Source: Centropus unirufus
Taxonomy: Eukaryota > Chordata > Aves > Cuculiformes > Centropidae
Direction: 5' to 3'
Assembly (NCBI GenBank): GCA_013397695.1
Contig: VYZI01000040.1
Span: 1,355,968-1,419,967, forward strand
DNA: 64,000 nt
Shown: piece after piece, positions 23,640 through 34,540 of the stretch
How the letters are laid out: each line of letters starts with the position of its first letter
Position numbering within the stretch: position 1 is the first letter of the stretch
Translations under genes and position numbers: made by a program
The notes under the pieces: model-generated
What the model was told of the DNA's origin: nothing
The model's input: the letters and a program-made list of their open reading frames with translations, nothing else
Database searches by the model: none

Positions 23640-24010
23640 GAGAGAGGGTCGGTGTCCTTTTTAGTTGCAAGCTGCTGCTAGCGATGCCTGGGGGGGGTGG
23701 TGGGTAGGAAGGGGAGAGAGAAAGGAATACATATGTGAGAACAAATAGTGAAAAGAAATTGTTGGTGTTTTCTTTAGTCCTGGGTTAAACAGCTGCTTGC
23801 TATAGTTTATTTCCATAAACAGGGCTACTCGGCCCGGAATTCTCCCTTCCCTGGGCCGGGATGGAGGGGCTGTTCCCGTTGCTTCCACGAGGTGTCGCTC
23901 TCGAGCCGTCCTGGGCGGCACCGCGGATCCCGGCCGGGATGCCGGCTGCGCCCCGTTCGTCCCTTCCCGGAGAGAGTCTAAAGCGCAAAAGCTCTCTGTG
24001 TTTAGCGATA
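23640..24010. promoter_or_regulatory. Small CpG-dense island with G tract and CTCF-like motif
   Basis: Between about 23829 and 23976 I count about 18 CpG dinucleotides, whereas most of the window has only scattered ones. The stretch contains CCGCGG, CCGGCCGGG and GCGCCCC blocks. A G-rich tract at 23690-23714 (eight G, then GGG, then GGGG with short spacers) fits the G-quadruplex pattern. CCACGAGGTGTCGCT at 23885-23899 differs from the CTCF core (CCASYAGRKGGCRSY) in the G after AGGTG and, loosely, at the degenerate fifth base. I infer a small unmethylated island acting as promoter, enhancer or insulator. No transcript start or coding exon can be assigned. A GC-rich remnant of a retroelement is the main alternative. 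Confidence 0.45.
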
Positions 24011-24945
24011 GAAAGATTGAGAAAAACGTAGACTCTGAGGAGGATGACTACCATTCTCAATCATAATCCCACGATTCTTTCTTTTTTTTTTGTTCCATAC
24101 TTCATAGGGAATAACAGAGCATCTTCTGAATCTACAAATATCTGTCTATATCTACAAATATATCCAATGAACATTTGTAAAAATTCTGTTATTTGGTGGG
24201 GCATCAAGTTAAGCCATTCTGCTGTAGGGGACAGAGAATGCAGACCTGGAAGCATGTTGCAAAGATGTGTGCCTAAACCATTGTTCTGAATTTCCTCATA
24301 ACTTTTACATTCCCACAGTAGCATGGACAGAAGAATAACTGTTTGTTATGCCAGAATGGCTTAGTGGAAAAGAAATCAAATATGGCATGCACTAGGACAT
24401 TTGGCCAGCACCAAGGTACAGGAACCTTTTTAAATCAATCAATCAATCAGAGATATTTGCGAGAACTCCTACTCCTAAGATGTCTTGATTGTACTAAATC
24501 ATCTTATCACAAGCATTGTTTAGCCTAAGCTTCTTTGCACTTTGTGAAAGCAGTACCAAAAGCTAACCAGTTGCAGATAACCATTTGTTCAAAGCAGTCA
24601 TGATTCCCTAGGACATCTCCAAGCACAAAATTGGTTCCATTTTGTGTGGAATCTTTTAGCTCAGACTTGCTAGCCTGCTCCTCATTTAAACATCTGGCTT
24701 ATAGTCAGAGAATCCAAAAATCTAAGCATTTGAGCAACAAATCTTGGAAATTCACTACTCTTTTTGTACGAGTGGCAATAAATTATTAAGTGATTGAAAC
24801 CTTAAGATTTTAATGATCATGCACATTGAAGCAGTTCCAATGAAACTGGTGTGTCGTCCCAACCTGAGCCATTCAGATGTTTAATGCTAGTTGTATGAGG
24901 ATGCATACAGAGACCCTCTGCAAATGTTTGACACAGAGGCTGTCA

Positions 24946-24972
24946 GTATCAAAGACTCCTAGTCTTTGATAC
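24946..24972. repeat. Perfect inverted repeat, 12-bp arms, 3-bp loop
   Basis: GTATCAAAGACT (24946-24957), CCT, then AGTCTTTGATAC (24961-24972). All 12 positions pair. The loop is too small and the stem too short for a microRNA precursor, but it is a strong cruciform or hairpin candidate. Confidence 0.85.
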
Positions 24973-27336
24973 AGGTACTGTGACTTCCTTAATATTTTCT
25001 AAAAGATGGTTTATAAGCCAAGTCAAGCTCTTATACTGGAATGATTTAAAAATTAGACAGATTATATCCTCCTGACCATAGTAATATCCTCTCTGAAAAT
25101 CCATTATAGAAATTGTCCTCATTGTGAAGACTAGGGTTCATCCTGCATTGTTTGGGCATTGAGATATTGAACTCAATAAGATCTCCTGGTCTTTAGGAAA
25201 AAAGTCTCCAATACTAAGGTATCTAATATGATTATAGCTGTCAGCATATGGTTTTACCAGGATAGTTAGACCCTAGGTCTCATAAGCCATATCCCTATAT
25301 AGTAAACATAGAAGTTTTTCAACAACAATACATTCACACTGGAAGTAGCTTCTTTGTATCTTACAAGAAATAATTAGTTAATTCTCTGATGCTTAAAAAA
25401 ATGCTAAGCTCTCATAGTTTTCTGAGACAGTCTTTACAATAAAAATGGAATATTCATTATTATTAACCAACCACTTTCACTGAGTCAGGTATCTGCTGCT
25501 AACTTCAGACCTGTCCATGCTTAATAAATTCAATATATTCCATATTTCAGTTTCATCTCAGACTTATTTCTTTCTATGATGGTACCATTTCACATCCTTA
25601 CATACTTACGTAACACTACCAAATCTACTCACTCTATCTACTTTGGGTGGATTTTTTTTTTTTTCCAAATAATTTGTTAAGGTCTGAAAAAGCTTTTGCA
25701 TTTTATTTTTCTGTTAAGGTTCCCTTTATTAATTGAAATATTGCATTGGAGTTAATATATTCACTTTACAGCAATTCCTGGCAGCATACTGTTTAATTTA
25801 GTGCCTGTGTACTTTACTAAGCATCAAACTCCAGGCTAATCCAGATTTAAGAATTGCAATCAGTCAGATCTGGTTTTCATACATTGTTCAGTATCGTTTA
25901 AAAACAACTATACATTTTCCACACTCCAGATTCTTGAAACTCAGCCTATATTTTTTCAACAGATTCACAAAACTTAGTATATCGCAATGACCTTGACTTA
26001 AGTTTTGAATTTATAAGGAAACCTGAAACCATAAGAGTCATGAGTGGTTTCTTGTTTCACTGTGAATGCTTTACACAGCTGTAGTGGGTAAAAAGTTGAT
26101 GAATAAGGTCTAGCAGTGGTATGTTATTCCTTGTGGTGACTCAGAGTCTGAAAAGTCATGGGGAGGATTCTGAATAGATAACCCCCTGTATTTTGGATAC
26201 TATGCATGGAGCTGGCTCCATCTTCATTGAGCTGAGTTCATGTATCTGCATAGATGCATAACCACAGCCCCACCATAGTCCCTGAACTTCTGCTTGCACA
26301 CATTTATCACTGGGTATATACAGCACAGGCTACATGCACAGGGTCCTCTGCAGTTCAGTTTCTCTCCTCTCTCCACTTCTTTCCAAAATATAACAGCAGG
26401 GATTGATCAGAGGACATAGAACTGGTTACCCTAAAATTTAAACATTGCCTTTGAGAAGCTGCCCATAGAAATGGCACAGCAATCAAGTGAAATCTTCTGT
26501 AAAAATAATTCAAAATATTGGAAAGTGATAATTTCAGTCTTTAAATACAATGCATCCCATGAAGTGTTATGCTCCCAGTGACAGGGGAAAATCTTTACAT
26601 AGAAAATGTGAATGCAATTGTTTTAGAGGAACATTTGTTATTTGGGCAGAGGAAAGAGAAAAATAAAAAAAAAAAATCAAGGGCTCCTTTCTCATGTGAC
26701 AAGTGAATTCATAGCTAAGCATCTGCTCAGAGAGGAAAGCACTGAGGTCAGATCTTGGCCTTGGTTTTGAAGTGGGCCCAGGGAGCTATATATCTACTTT
26801 ACAAGCAGCAAATATGTGTCTAGTGACAATATTTTCTGCCTTGTTTCTATTTTTTTCTTCAGAGCAGAAGGTTTTCAGCTGTTTTATATTTGAACCAGGA
26901 TGAGACTTAGGTCAGTCAGGAAAAACCCCTCTGAGAATGATAGGAGATTTGGCAGTGAAAGATCCCCAAATCTACGGATGTGTGCCCAAACAAAAGGGAA
27001 AGGTGAAAGAAATAAACATAATTTTATACCAATGCTGCTTTCTTGCTTCTTTTCTATTAAAAGCAGCCCAAAAATAAAATGATTCCTTGATCATGAGTTA
27101 TCTTTATTCTACAAAATGCTTCTGTATTTAGAAATAAATGAAAACTAATTTAATATAGAAGTCTACGTGCTTCGTAACAGAAAGAAGATGCTCCAGGAAT
27201 GGGAACATTCAGCAAATAATTGTATATCCGGATGATCTGACAGCAGATCTCTATTCTGTGTGGGAATAGACATTTGGAAAGAGATACAGGAATCACTAGA
27301 TGACTGGAGTTGTTTTGGCTAGTGGATGGCACCTGT

Positions 27337-27410
27337 GAGTTTCTCAGCTGCTGTAAAACAATGTTGTTTCACTGAGCTTCTCAGGTGCTGTAACACAATG
27401 TTGTTTCACA
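27337..27410. repeat. Tandem duplication of a 37-bp unit
   Basis: Two adjacent 37-bp copies, 27337-27373 and 27374-27410, differ at four positions. Each begins GAGYTTCTCAG and ends AATGTTGTTTCAC. It is a local duplication that has since diverged by about 10 per cent. Confidence 0.9.
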
Positions 27411-30101
27411 ACACTGATTTACATCAGCTGTGCAGTTGGCCCAATAGTTCTCAAATGAATGGTATGTTGACTTGCCAAGGAATATACTGGTTGGAGTAGT
27501 GACATTCCTGGCAGGCTGATGAGCACACTGACAGAGCTGTGACCTGTAAGGGGAGGGATGTCTGTCATTGCATCATGAGTAAACAAGCCATAGTGAAAAT
27601 GAAAAACAGAAACCAAGGCCTGAGGTCAAGCAACTGAATCGTCTAGTAAAACTTACTGAGGCTTGATCTGCTAAAGAATTTGGAGCTAAATTTGGAACAT
27701 AGCATTTTGCTACAGGCATGAAAATCTTTGTCTGTTTGCAGTTTTATTGGCAAGAAAATGTGTTTCAGTGACTTTAACGTAAATATAGCAAAAACATAAA
27801 GGGTTTGTAGATGGAATTCCAGTCAATTGCTTTAGTTGTCTGTGCTGGGTTTAGTAGATATCCTATGTACCTGATTTGTTAATTTGGTAGAGTTTTTCCT
27901 TCTATGTTTTCACTATGAAAATCACAGTGTTGCTCTGGAGAAACACTAGCAGAAAAATTGTCTGTTTAAATTCAGAATCATGTTATTTTTTCCATTTTTT
28001 ATCTCTGGGTATTTCCAGCAGAACTCAAAAAGGGAGAAAGAAAGTCTTCTTCCTGTGTGTGGAAACTAATATCAGAAAGCCAATTTTGCAACTTGCATTG
28101 TACAGGAGCACATACTTTGATGAAAAGACTGAAAATACTTATCTGCTTTCAGATTTCACTGCATGCTCAGCCAACCCTTCTTTGAAAGCCCTTAAGCTTT
28201 AAATGTTTAACTAACATATGAGCAAGACTGAACCCAGCTCTGAGGGGAAGGAGGCTGAATTTTTTGCATTTCATAGACAATGAGTGGAGTTTTGGTGCAG
28301 GCAGTAAAAGTCTATGATACTGTAAAAAATATCTTTATTATTTTCCTTTCAAGGGATTGCACTGAGGAGACATCTAAATAGAGCCCTGTCCTAATAGAAA
28401 CATGATGGATGAGGAAGCATAGCCATGAAGAACTGTTTTCTATGAGCTGTTTGGTAGAGGTGAACAACAAAATAATCATGGATATTCTAGAGACAGCTGT
28501 TTCCATGTCTAACGAGATCAACATCAGCCTTCCATAACAACATGTTTATCACAAGCTTGTTGGCACACATATGTCCAGACAAAGCTGAAGGTGATAAGCC
28601 TCCAGGTTCTAGCGTGATTATCTCTTATGTGAATAGTTCTGTCCATCCCTTTTAAGGAATGTATATGGTAAAATCCAGATTACATGCTCTAAAATGATCT
28701 TGAAAGGCAACTTCTGGTATAGACAACAACATATAATGGCACCGGACTGTGCTATCAAGCTGTTACCTTTTTCAATATAAAAATTTCCTTTGTTATAATG
28801 AAAAGTTTGCAATCCTGTCTTACTCCACCTGCCCTCCTGTATTTTGAACACTGCCTAATAACAAAACATAACCAGTGGAGACTGTAAAGCAGGGAGGTAA
28901 TATCTATTTGTGAGAGAGTTTTCTCATCGAGCTTATTAAAGCTTCCCGAACTATAGGAGGCATCCAAGTATGCTTTCAACCCTTAAAATGTTGCTTTTAA
29001 TAATTTTCAAGTTTTAACATAGAAAAGTTTCACCAGTGAAAAAAATTAAATTTAAGCTATTTTTTAATTTTTCTCTATTTCTCTTTACAACAGCTGCATT
29101 CTCAACCCAAACTACATGTGGCACAGAAAGTGAAATCATTAGCAGATCTGACACATTGTCAGTGGTTAAGATTTCATCCTATAAATTACCGAGTACAGCA
29201 ACTTTTTAAGCATGTTTCCTCATGCTTAAGTGAACGTGGCAAAATTCAAGATGTTCACTGATTGATTTTAAGCAACGATAGTACATGTCAAAATAAAAGA
29301 ATCATGTGAAAGAAAAGATCTCACTGTCATTACATATAATGTGAATAATAATTTCCTTCCAGGCACTGACATTCTCAAAAGATCCATTGTTATTTCTTAA
29401 GGTGACCTGAAAGTATTTGTCATGGCTTTTTCTATGGGGCTTAAAACAATAACTTCAGAACTCGAATGAGAGTCTTGGTCAAGAAAGCTGCTTTATTGGA
29501 AGAATAGGTGTGATTTCTTCTTAGTTTGTAGAAAACCAAAATTATATTTTCATGTAACTATATTTCCAAATGGTAAAGCCAAAATCGACATAATTTGCAA
29601 AAAAAAAAAATCGGCCATGTTTATTTCATTATTGATATAGAGTATAAATTAAGGCCTCAGAAGAAGAGGGAAAGTGCATCTTTCAGTTTGGCAGCCTTGG
29701 CATCAGAAGAAAGTGCTATATTGTTCTTCACACAAACCGTCCCCATTAGAGCTCAAGATGTTCTTTTCCTTTTAATCCTCATTTGTACCCCTTAGCCATT
29801 TGTTTAGAATTAAATTAACTGCAATTTGGAAAATGTGGATGAAAGGTAGTGCATTGAGTAGATATCACATGTTTCCTGAATAGTGGCTGTTCTGCCTCTT
29901 TCACAGCCATTCATTGTGCTTGAAAGGGTGTAGTGTGTGAATTGTTGGACTGTCACTCTGCAGTGAAGTCTAGTAGCCAGTATTGCCATGGAAACAGCAG
30001 AAAAAAAAGACAATTAACAAAATGGTTCTGATTTTCCTTATTTCTTGGGGGAAGGGGTGTTCATTAGTGATTTTTTTTGTTTTCTTTTGTTTTTTTCCCA
30101 G

Positions 30102-30215
30102 AAGAAGCACAGGAGAAGGGGAGGATTCTTCCTGTTAAATTAGATATTGTCATCACTGCAGGCCTAGTAATACAACAGAAATGTGTGTTTGTGTAATAAA
30201 ATGTGAGGTTTTAAG
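30102..30215 (+). other. Candidate terminal exon with poly(A) signal
   Basis: A long pyrimidine tract (TTTCTTTTGTTTTTTTCCCAG) ends at 30101. The following sequence is open for 30 codons in one frame (EAQEKGRILPVKLDIV..., ending KCVFV) to a TAA at 30194-30196. The stop overlaps AATAAA at 30195-30200, and GT-rich sequence follows. Acceptor, stop, poly(A) signal and GU-rich element in that order fit a 3' terminal exon. The 3' end is a guess. AATAAA is common in AT-rich DNA and the peptide is not recognised, so this is tentative. Confidence 0.2.
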
Positions 30216-32401
30216 TTTTGTCTAGTCTTATTCCTTTCTTTCTCATCACAAAACAGAAGTCTCAAAATATTCTTAGGTGAGTGACTGTTAATGAGCAGAG
30301 CCAGCGAGTTTAACCCTCACACATTCATTGGACTTTTAATTAGTCCCTCTCAGAAATCACTCCTATGACGGAAAGACAATATAGTTCTGAGAGGGCTTTA
30401 AACCAAAAGGGGGCTCTGTTTAGATTTTTAGCTCTAGTTTAAAATGAAATAAGTTGGAAGAAATGCTGTGGGCTTCTGTAAAATGCAGATTTGGGTGGTG
30501 AGTAAAGGACATTCCAACACAGAGGCCTAACTATAATTTCAAGGCAGTCAAGTTCACATACTGCATCCGGAAGCATGAAAAACAAAGGGGAGAAACTCAG
30601 GCTATTAAACCCATCTCTGCTTTAAATATTGCTGTATCTACATAACAGTATTACTAACCTTCACACCTTGTAAATAAAGGAAAATAAATGGTGCAAAATT
30701 TATACAAACATTTTATGTCAAACATTCCCAAAAAATTGACCTCCAGGTTGTGTTCATGTCGCATGGATCTAAGGACTTCAGAAGTAAAAAGAGCTCTCCT
30801 CCAACGTTTTGCAGATGCCATCGAGATCAGTATCAAGGCTCATTTCCTTAGCAGGTGCAATACACATAGCAGGAAAACTGATGGATAGCATTGTGATTAG
30901 GCAAGCTTTATTTCTTTATGCTCATTTAGGTGTATGGAGACATAACTTTCTATTTTACTGGAAGTTTCACCACTGATGCACTTAAAAAAGACACAGAGTT
31001 GTCTATAGTATTTACTAAAAACACCGTGGTAGTTGTATGTTTCAATATGTCAAGTCTGTTGTTGGAATAGTTCTGTCCTGCACTGTGTATTTGAGTAGCA
31101 CCTAGGAACCTTTTGGAACAAGGAGTGGCCTGGATCTCTAGATTCCACTGAAATATAATGAATAAACATAAAGATGCCATTTTTTGTTTTAGGAAGAAGT
31201 TGCTATGAATATCAACGTGGAATAGAGATTTACCTGCTTTGCTGCCTAGCACACTGTCATGCCTCTCATATTGTATTTATGCCAGAAAAGATATTTATTT
31301 TTTAGTCTCCGGTAAGGGAATTTTCCATAGTCCCTGAACTCTGATCGAAGAAACTTTTAGCAATGTTATTAACGCTAATTTCTGAAATATACTCATTCCT
31401 AGTCAAGAAGCAATCTTTGCTATTGATCTCACCTGTCTGGCTTCAGATTACAACATAGATGTCAGCAGAAACCCAAGAAACGCAAAGAGTAAACTATTTA
31501 CTTAGAGGTACATCATCCTTAGAAAAATATTTTTTCCACTTCAATGTCATTATGATTTCAACAATGCTCCTTTCACTCCCACAAATAGTTTTACTTTTAT
31601 TATTTTTTGAGGTAAGTGCTGTTTTTATTGGGCTTGGCATGTCCCTTGCTTTACTTAGTCCTTCTCATTAACACTAATGCCCTTGGAATTAAACACTTTG
31701 TAGGTTTTCCTGGGGTTTAACTTCTGCAGGAATGAAGTTCAGGCTCTGGCATCTGCCTTAAAGATCACACCAACTACAGAAATATTTTAATCCAAATTAT
31801 GAGAGAAGGGGGCAAAAAAAGGACCAAGTAAAATCTGCAGAATTTGTTGCAAGCTTACTTTAGCCTCAGTCAAATAAACCATGTTTATTTGTTAGATAAG
31901 TATTCAGGGTAATTGAGGGTAAAAGTAATCAATGAACTTCTCTGAAGCCAGTTGCACTAAAGCATGCACATATTTTGTGCCTACTTTAATTGTGGACTGA
32001 AATATCCAAAGCATTCACAGAGGTCAGTTATTTGGGTAAGTGTAGAAAATGACATTATTTAAACTGGTATGTGTGTGTAAAGGTACTCTCATAACTCAAT
32101 GTGGAAATTTATACAATAATTTGCCTAAGGTTGGCTTTAAGAAAAGAGCTTTTAGATTTTTTGATAATTCTTTGGAATCTGCAAATAGGGCTAACACATT
32201 TTCAGGAGCAACTTTTTCTGGTAAGATGTCTCATTTCTTACTATGTTTGAGATACTGGACAATCCTTGTAATATTTGTGCATTTATTTCCTAGGCACAGT
32301 CAAAAAGGAGAAGTGCAGTGCAGGAGAAACACTGTTGATCTTGTTTTGCTTAATACAGAACTTAGTAGAACTTGTATACACCTCCAGAATTGTTAAAAAA
32401 T
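30216..32401. other. AT-rich non-coding DNA
   Basis: Opposed frames at 30654-30888 and a 115-codon plus frame ending just before the CR1 tail (32049-32396) resemble no known family; the latter does not match CR1 ORF2 as I know it. Nothing else seen. Confidence 0.55.
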
Positions 32402-32526
32402 GTGTTCAAAAACCCATAGATGTGGCGCTTCAGGATGTGGTTCAGTAACCACGTTGGTGTGTTGATGGCTGGACTTGATGATCTTGGAGGTCTTTCCCAA
32501 TCGTAATGGTATAATGAATCTATGAT
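32402..32526 (+). mobile_element. CR1 LINE 3' end, diverged fragment (plus orientation)
   Basis: The pieces ATAGATGTGGCGCTTCAGGA, TGTGGTTCAGTAACCACG, GTTGATGGCTGGACTTGATG, ATCTTGGAGGTCTTTCCCAA and the end AATGAATCTATGAT follow the avian CR1 3' consensus (ATGTGGCACT, GACATGGTTTAGTGG, GGTTGATGGTTGGACTTGAT, GATCTTAGAGGTCTTTTCC, ATGATTCTATGAT). The left edge is uncertain to within about 10 bases. It is a dead, non-coding fragment. Confidence 0.9.
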
Positions 32527-34522
32527 ACATATTAGGTTTAATCCTTAATCGGCTGCATTTTTGCATCCAATCTGACTTGCTTATATAAGGAAAACCTGAG
32601 ATTTTTCATGTTTGATTTCTGGTGGTCCCATTTGAAGTCTGAAAGTTTACGCACAATTCATGTACAATGAAAATGGTAAATATGAGGACTTCTTTGGAAC
32701 AAATATCCTTTTTTTTTTCCACAGTGCATAATATCCATTATGCAAGGTAACAGGGTATTATTATTATGTTGACTATATATGCATGACATAAGTCTTTGTC
32801 AGCTTGGCTATCATGTGCTGCACACAACAGTCATCATCACTTTCCATATAATAAAGAGTATGACAGGGTCCCTACTGCTGAAATTAAATAGGACTTGCCG
32901 TTTGCATTTCATTAATATATCAGCTCATGATACCAGGTTTTTTTTTCCTGATATTTTATCAAAATACAAAATAAAATATTGGCCTTGATGAGAGGTGGAC
33001 ATTAGCTTAACAACATTCTCTACACTTGTTTTGATTCTAATCTCTTTACAGACCCTGAAAGATTTGTAATTTCAATTCATCATGGAGGTTGAAGTAACAT
33101 GATTGACAGCTATCAAAGTGATTTTACATTTTTATCATGTATTACAACCTATTGTGAGAAAAACTTGATCAGCTAGCAGTTACCCATGTCCACATGCATT
33201 AATCTGTAACTTACATTGATCTTAACTTCAGTCAAGGAAAATTATTAAGAAAATATGAATGCATCTAATCATCCATATATTTAGGCTGGAGAACAGCACT
33301 GATTTGAGACCTATCTAGAAAATGCTCACAGGGTATTTTAGTCTTCAATGTGCAACAGCCAATATATCAGGCACTAAAGCTATAAAAAGATGTGCATTTT
33401 GTGTGGCTTGGATTTTGGCAAGTGGTTAAGGACCAGGAGTTGTTATGAGACATTCATCCCAGAAAATGTGTATACCAGAATTCTGTCTGTATGAGATCAA
33501 TATGAGAATTTTTGGTACATAATTAACACACTTTCCTGCAACTGTTACACAAAAAAACCACTTGAGATATGTAGGTAGATACATAAACAGATGGATATGT
33601 ACCTATGATTTTTACCAAGTGCTCATCTAAATTATTACTGAATTATCTCAGGTTTTGTACTCTAGTTTGATGTGGGATTTTGCGCATATTTGTATTAGAA
33701 GATCAAAATATGCATATATGTCTGAAATTGGTATTCTAATGGTTTGCTGATTGATAAGCTGGTAGTATATTTCAATTTGATGTGGAAAAAAAAAGCCACA
33801 ATCTCAAATATATTTTACATTAAACATGTAAAGTGTGGATGAGCAGACAAAAGAAATGTATTAATGAAGACTGGCCATGAACTTTATTAGATTACGAGGG
33901 CACTACAGAGGAAAGATATTGACACTGTCAATTCACCACAGCAAAGCAAAACTTCGGTCAAAGCTCCCACATTATTTGATGCTGCAGAATATTTCCGTAG
34001 GTCACAGACCAATAAACATGTAAACATGCTTACATGTTAACAAAGGTCTTCTCTATACGGGCCTGAGCAATGCAGTCACCAGAAAGTGGTTGGCTTTCCT
34101 TCTTATGTAAATCTGAATAGCTGGAGATGCTTTCTTCTTGTTAGGATCTCTTTTTCCTCATACCAAACAGAAATAAGTTGTGGGAAAAATACTTTTTCTT
34201 TCTACCCATCATGGTTTCTGGTAGACTTATCTTTTTTTCTCTTTTTACATTATTTTGTACTACAGTGAACTTTCAAGAGTCTCATCATTTACCTGTTGTC
34301 TGAAGGCAGTATTTAGGTAGTAATATCTTAGAATTATTGTTGGTTTTAAAGTCCTGAAGCCAAAAAAATAGCTATATTAGAGTGACTTAAAATATTATCA
34401 AGAACAATAAAACAGTAAGAATCTTCAGCTTGCTATTGTGACCCATTATATACATGTTATAGGTAAAAACTGGGGCAGTTTTGACAACGCTTTTATCAAT
34501 GCAGGCTTCATGAGACTCTTAC
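32527..34522. other. AT-rich non-coding DNA
   Basis: A strong acceptor (CTTTTTTTTTTCCACAG, ending at 32724) leads into the inverted repeat TGCATAAT-ATCC-ATTATGCA (32725-32744). A second inverted repeat, AACATGTAA/TTACATGTT, lies at 34015-34038. No gene recognised. Confidence 0.55.
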
Positions 34523-34540
34523 CCTTCAAGTAAATATCCT
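34523..34540 (-). other. Candidate 18-nt microexon
   Basis: On the minus strand the acceptor GGTCTTTGTCCTGCAG carries a UGC just before the AG, the arrangement known for SRRM4-dependent neuronal microexons. The exon AGGATATTTACTTGAAGG is 18 nt and is followed by GTAAGAGT, a strong donor. The length keeps frame. No flanking exon is identified and chance is possible. Confidence 0.2.

Larger units (their letters stand above)
24011..30101. other. AT-rich non-coding DNA with short duplications
   Basis: Contains the direct repeat ATCTACAAATAT (24130-24141 and 24150-24161), an AATC run at 24433-24449, a poly-T at about 25651-25664 and the hairpin and duplication listed separately. A strong acceptor at about 26862 (TTTCTATTTTTTTCTTCAG) precedes a hydrophilic 60-codon frame (26900-27082), but the only donor (AAG|GTGAAA near 27002) is weak. 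No gene recognised. Confidence 0.55.

Noticed and set aside
26863..27082. Exon with a very strong acceptor and hydrophilic frame
   Set aside because: The frame starts inside the segment at an ATG with a different upstream frame and the only donor is weak; not listed as a candidate.
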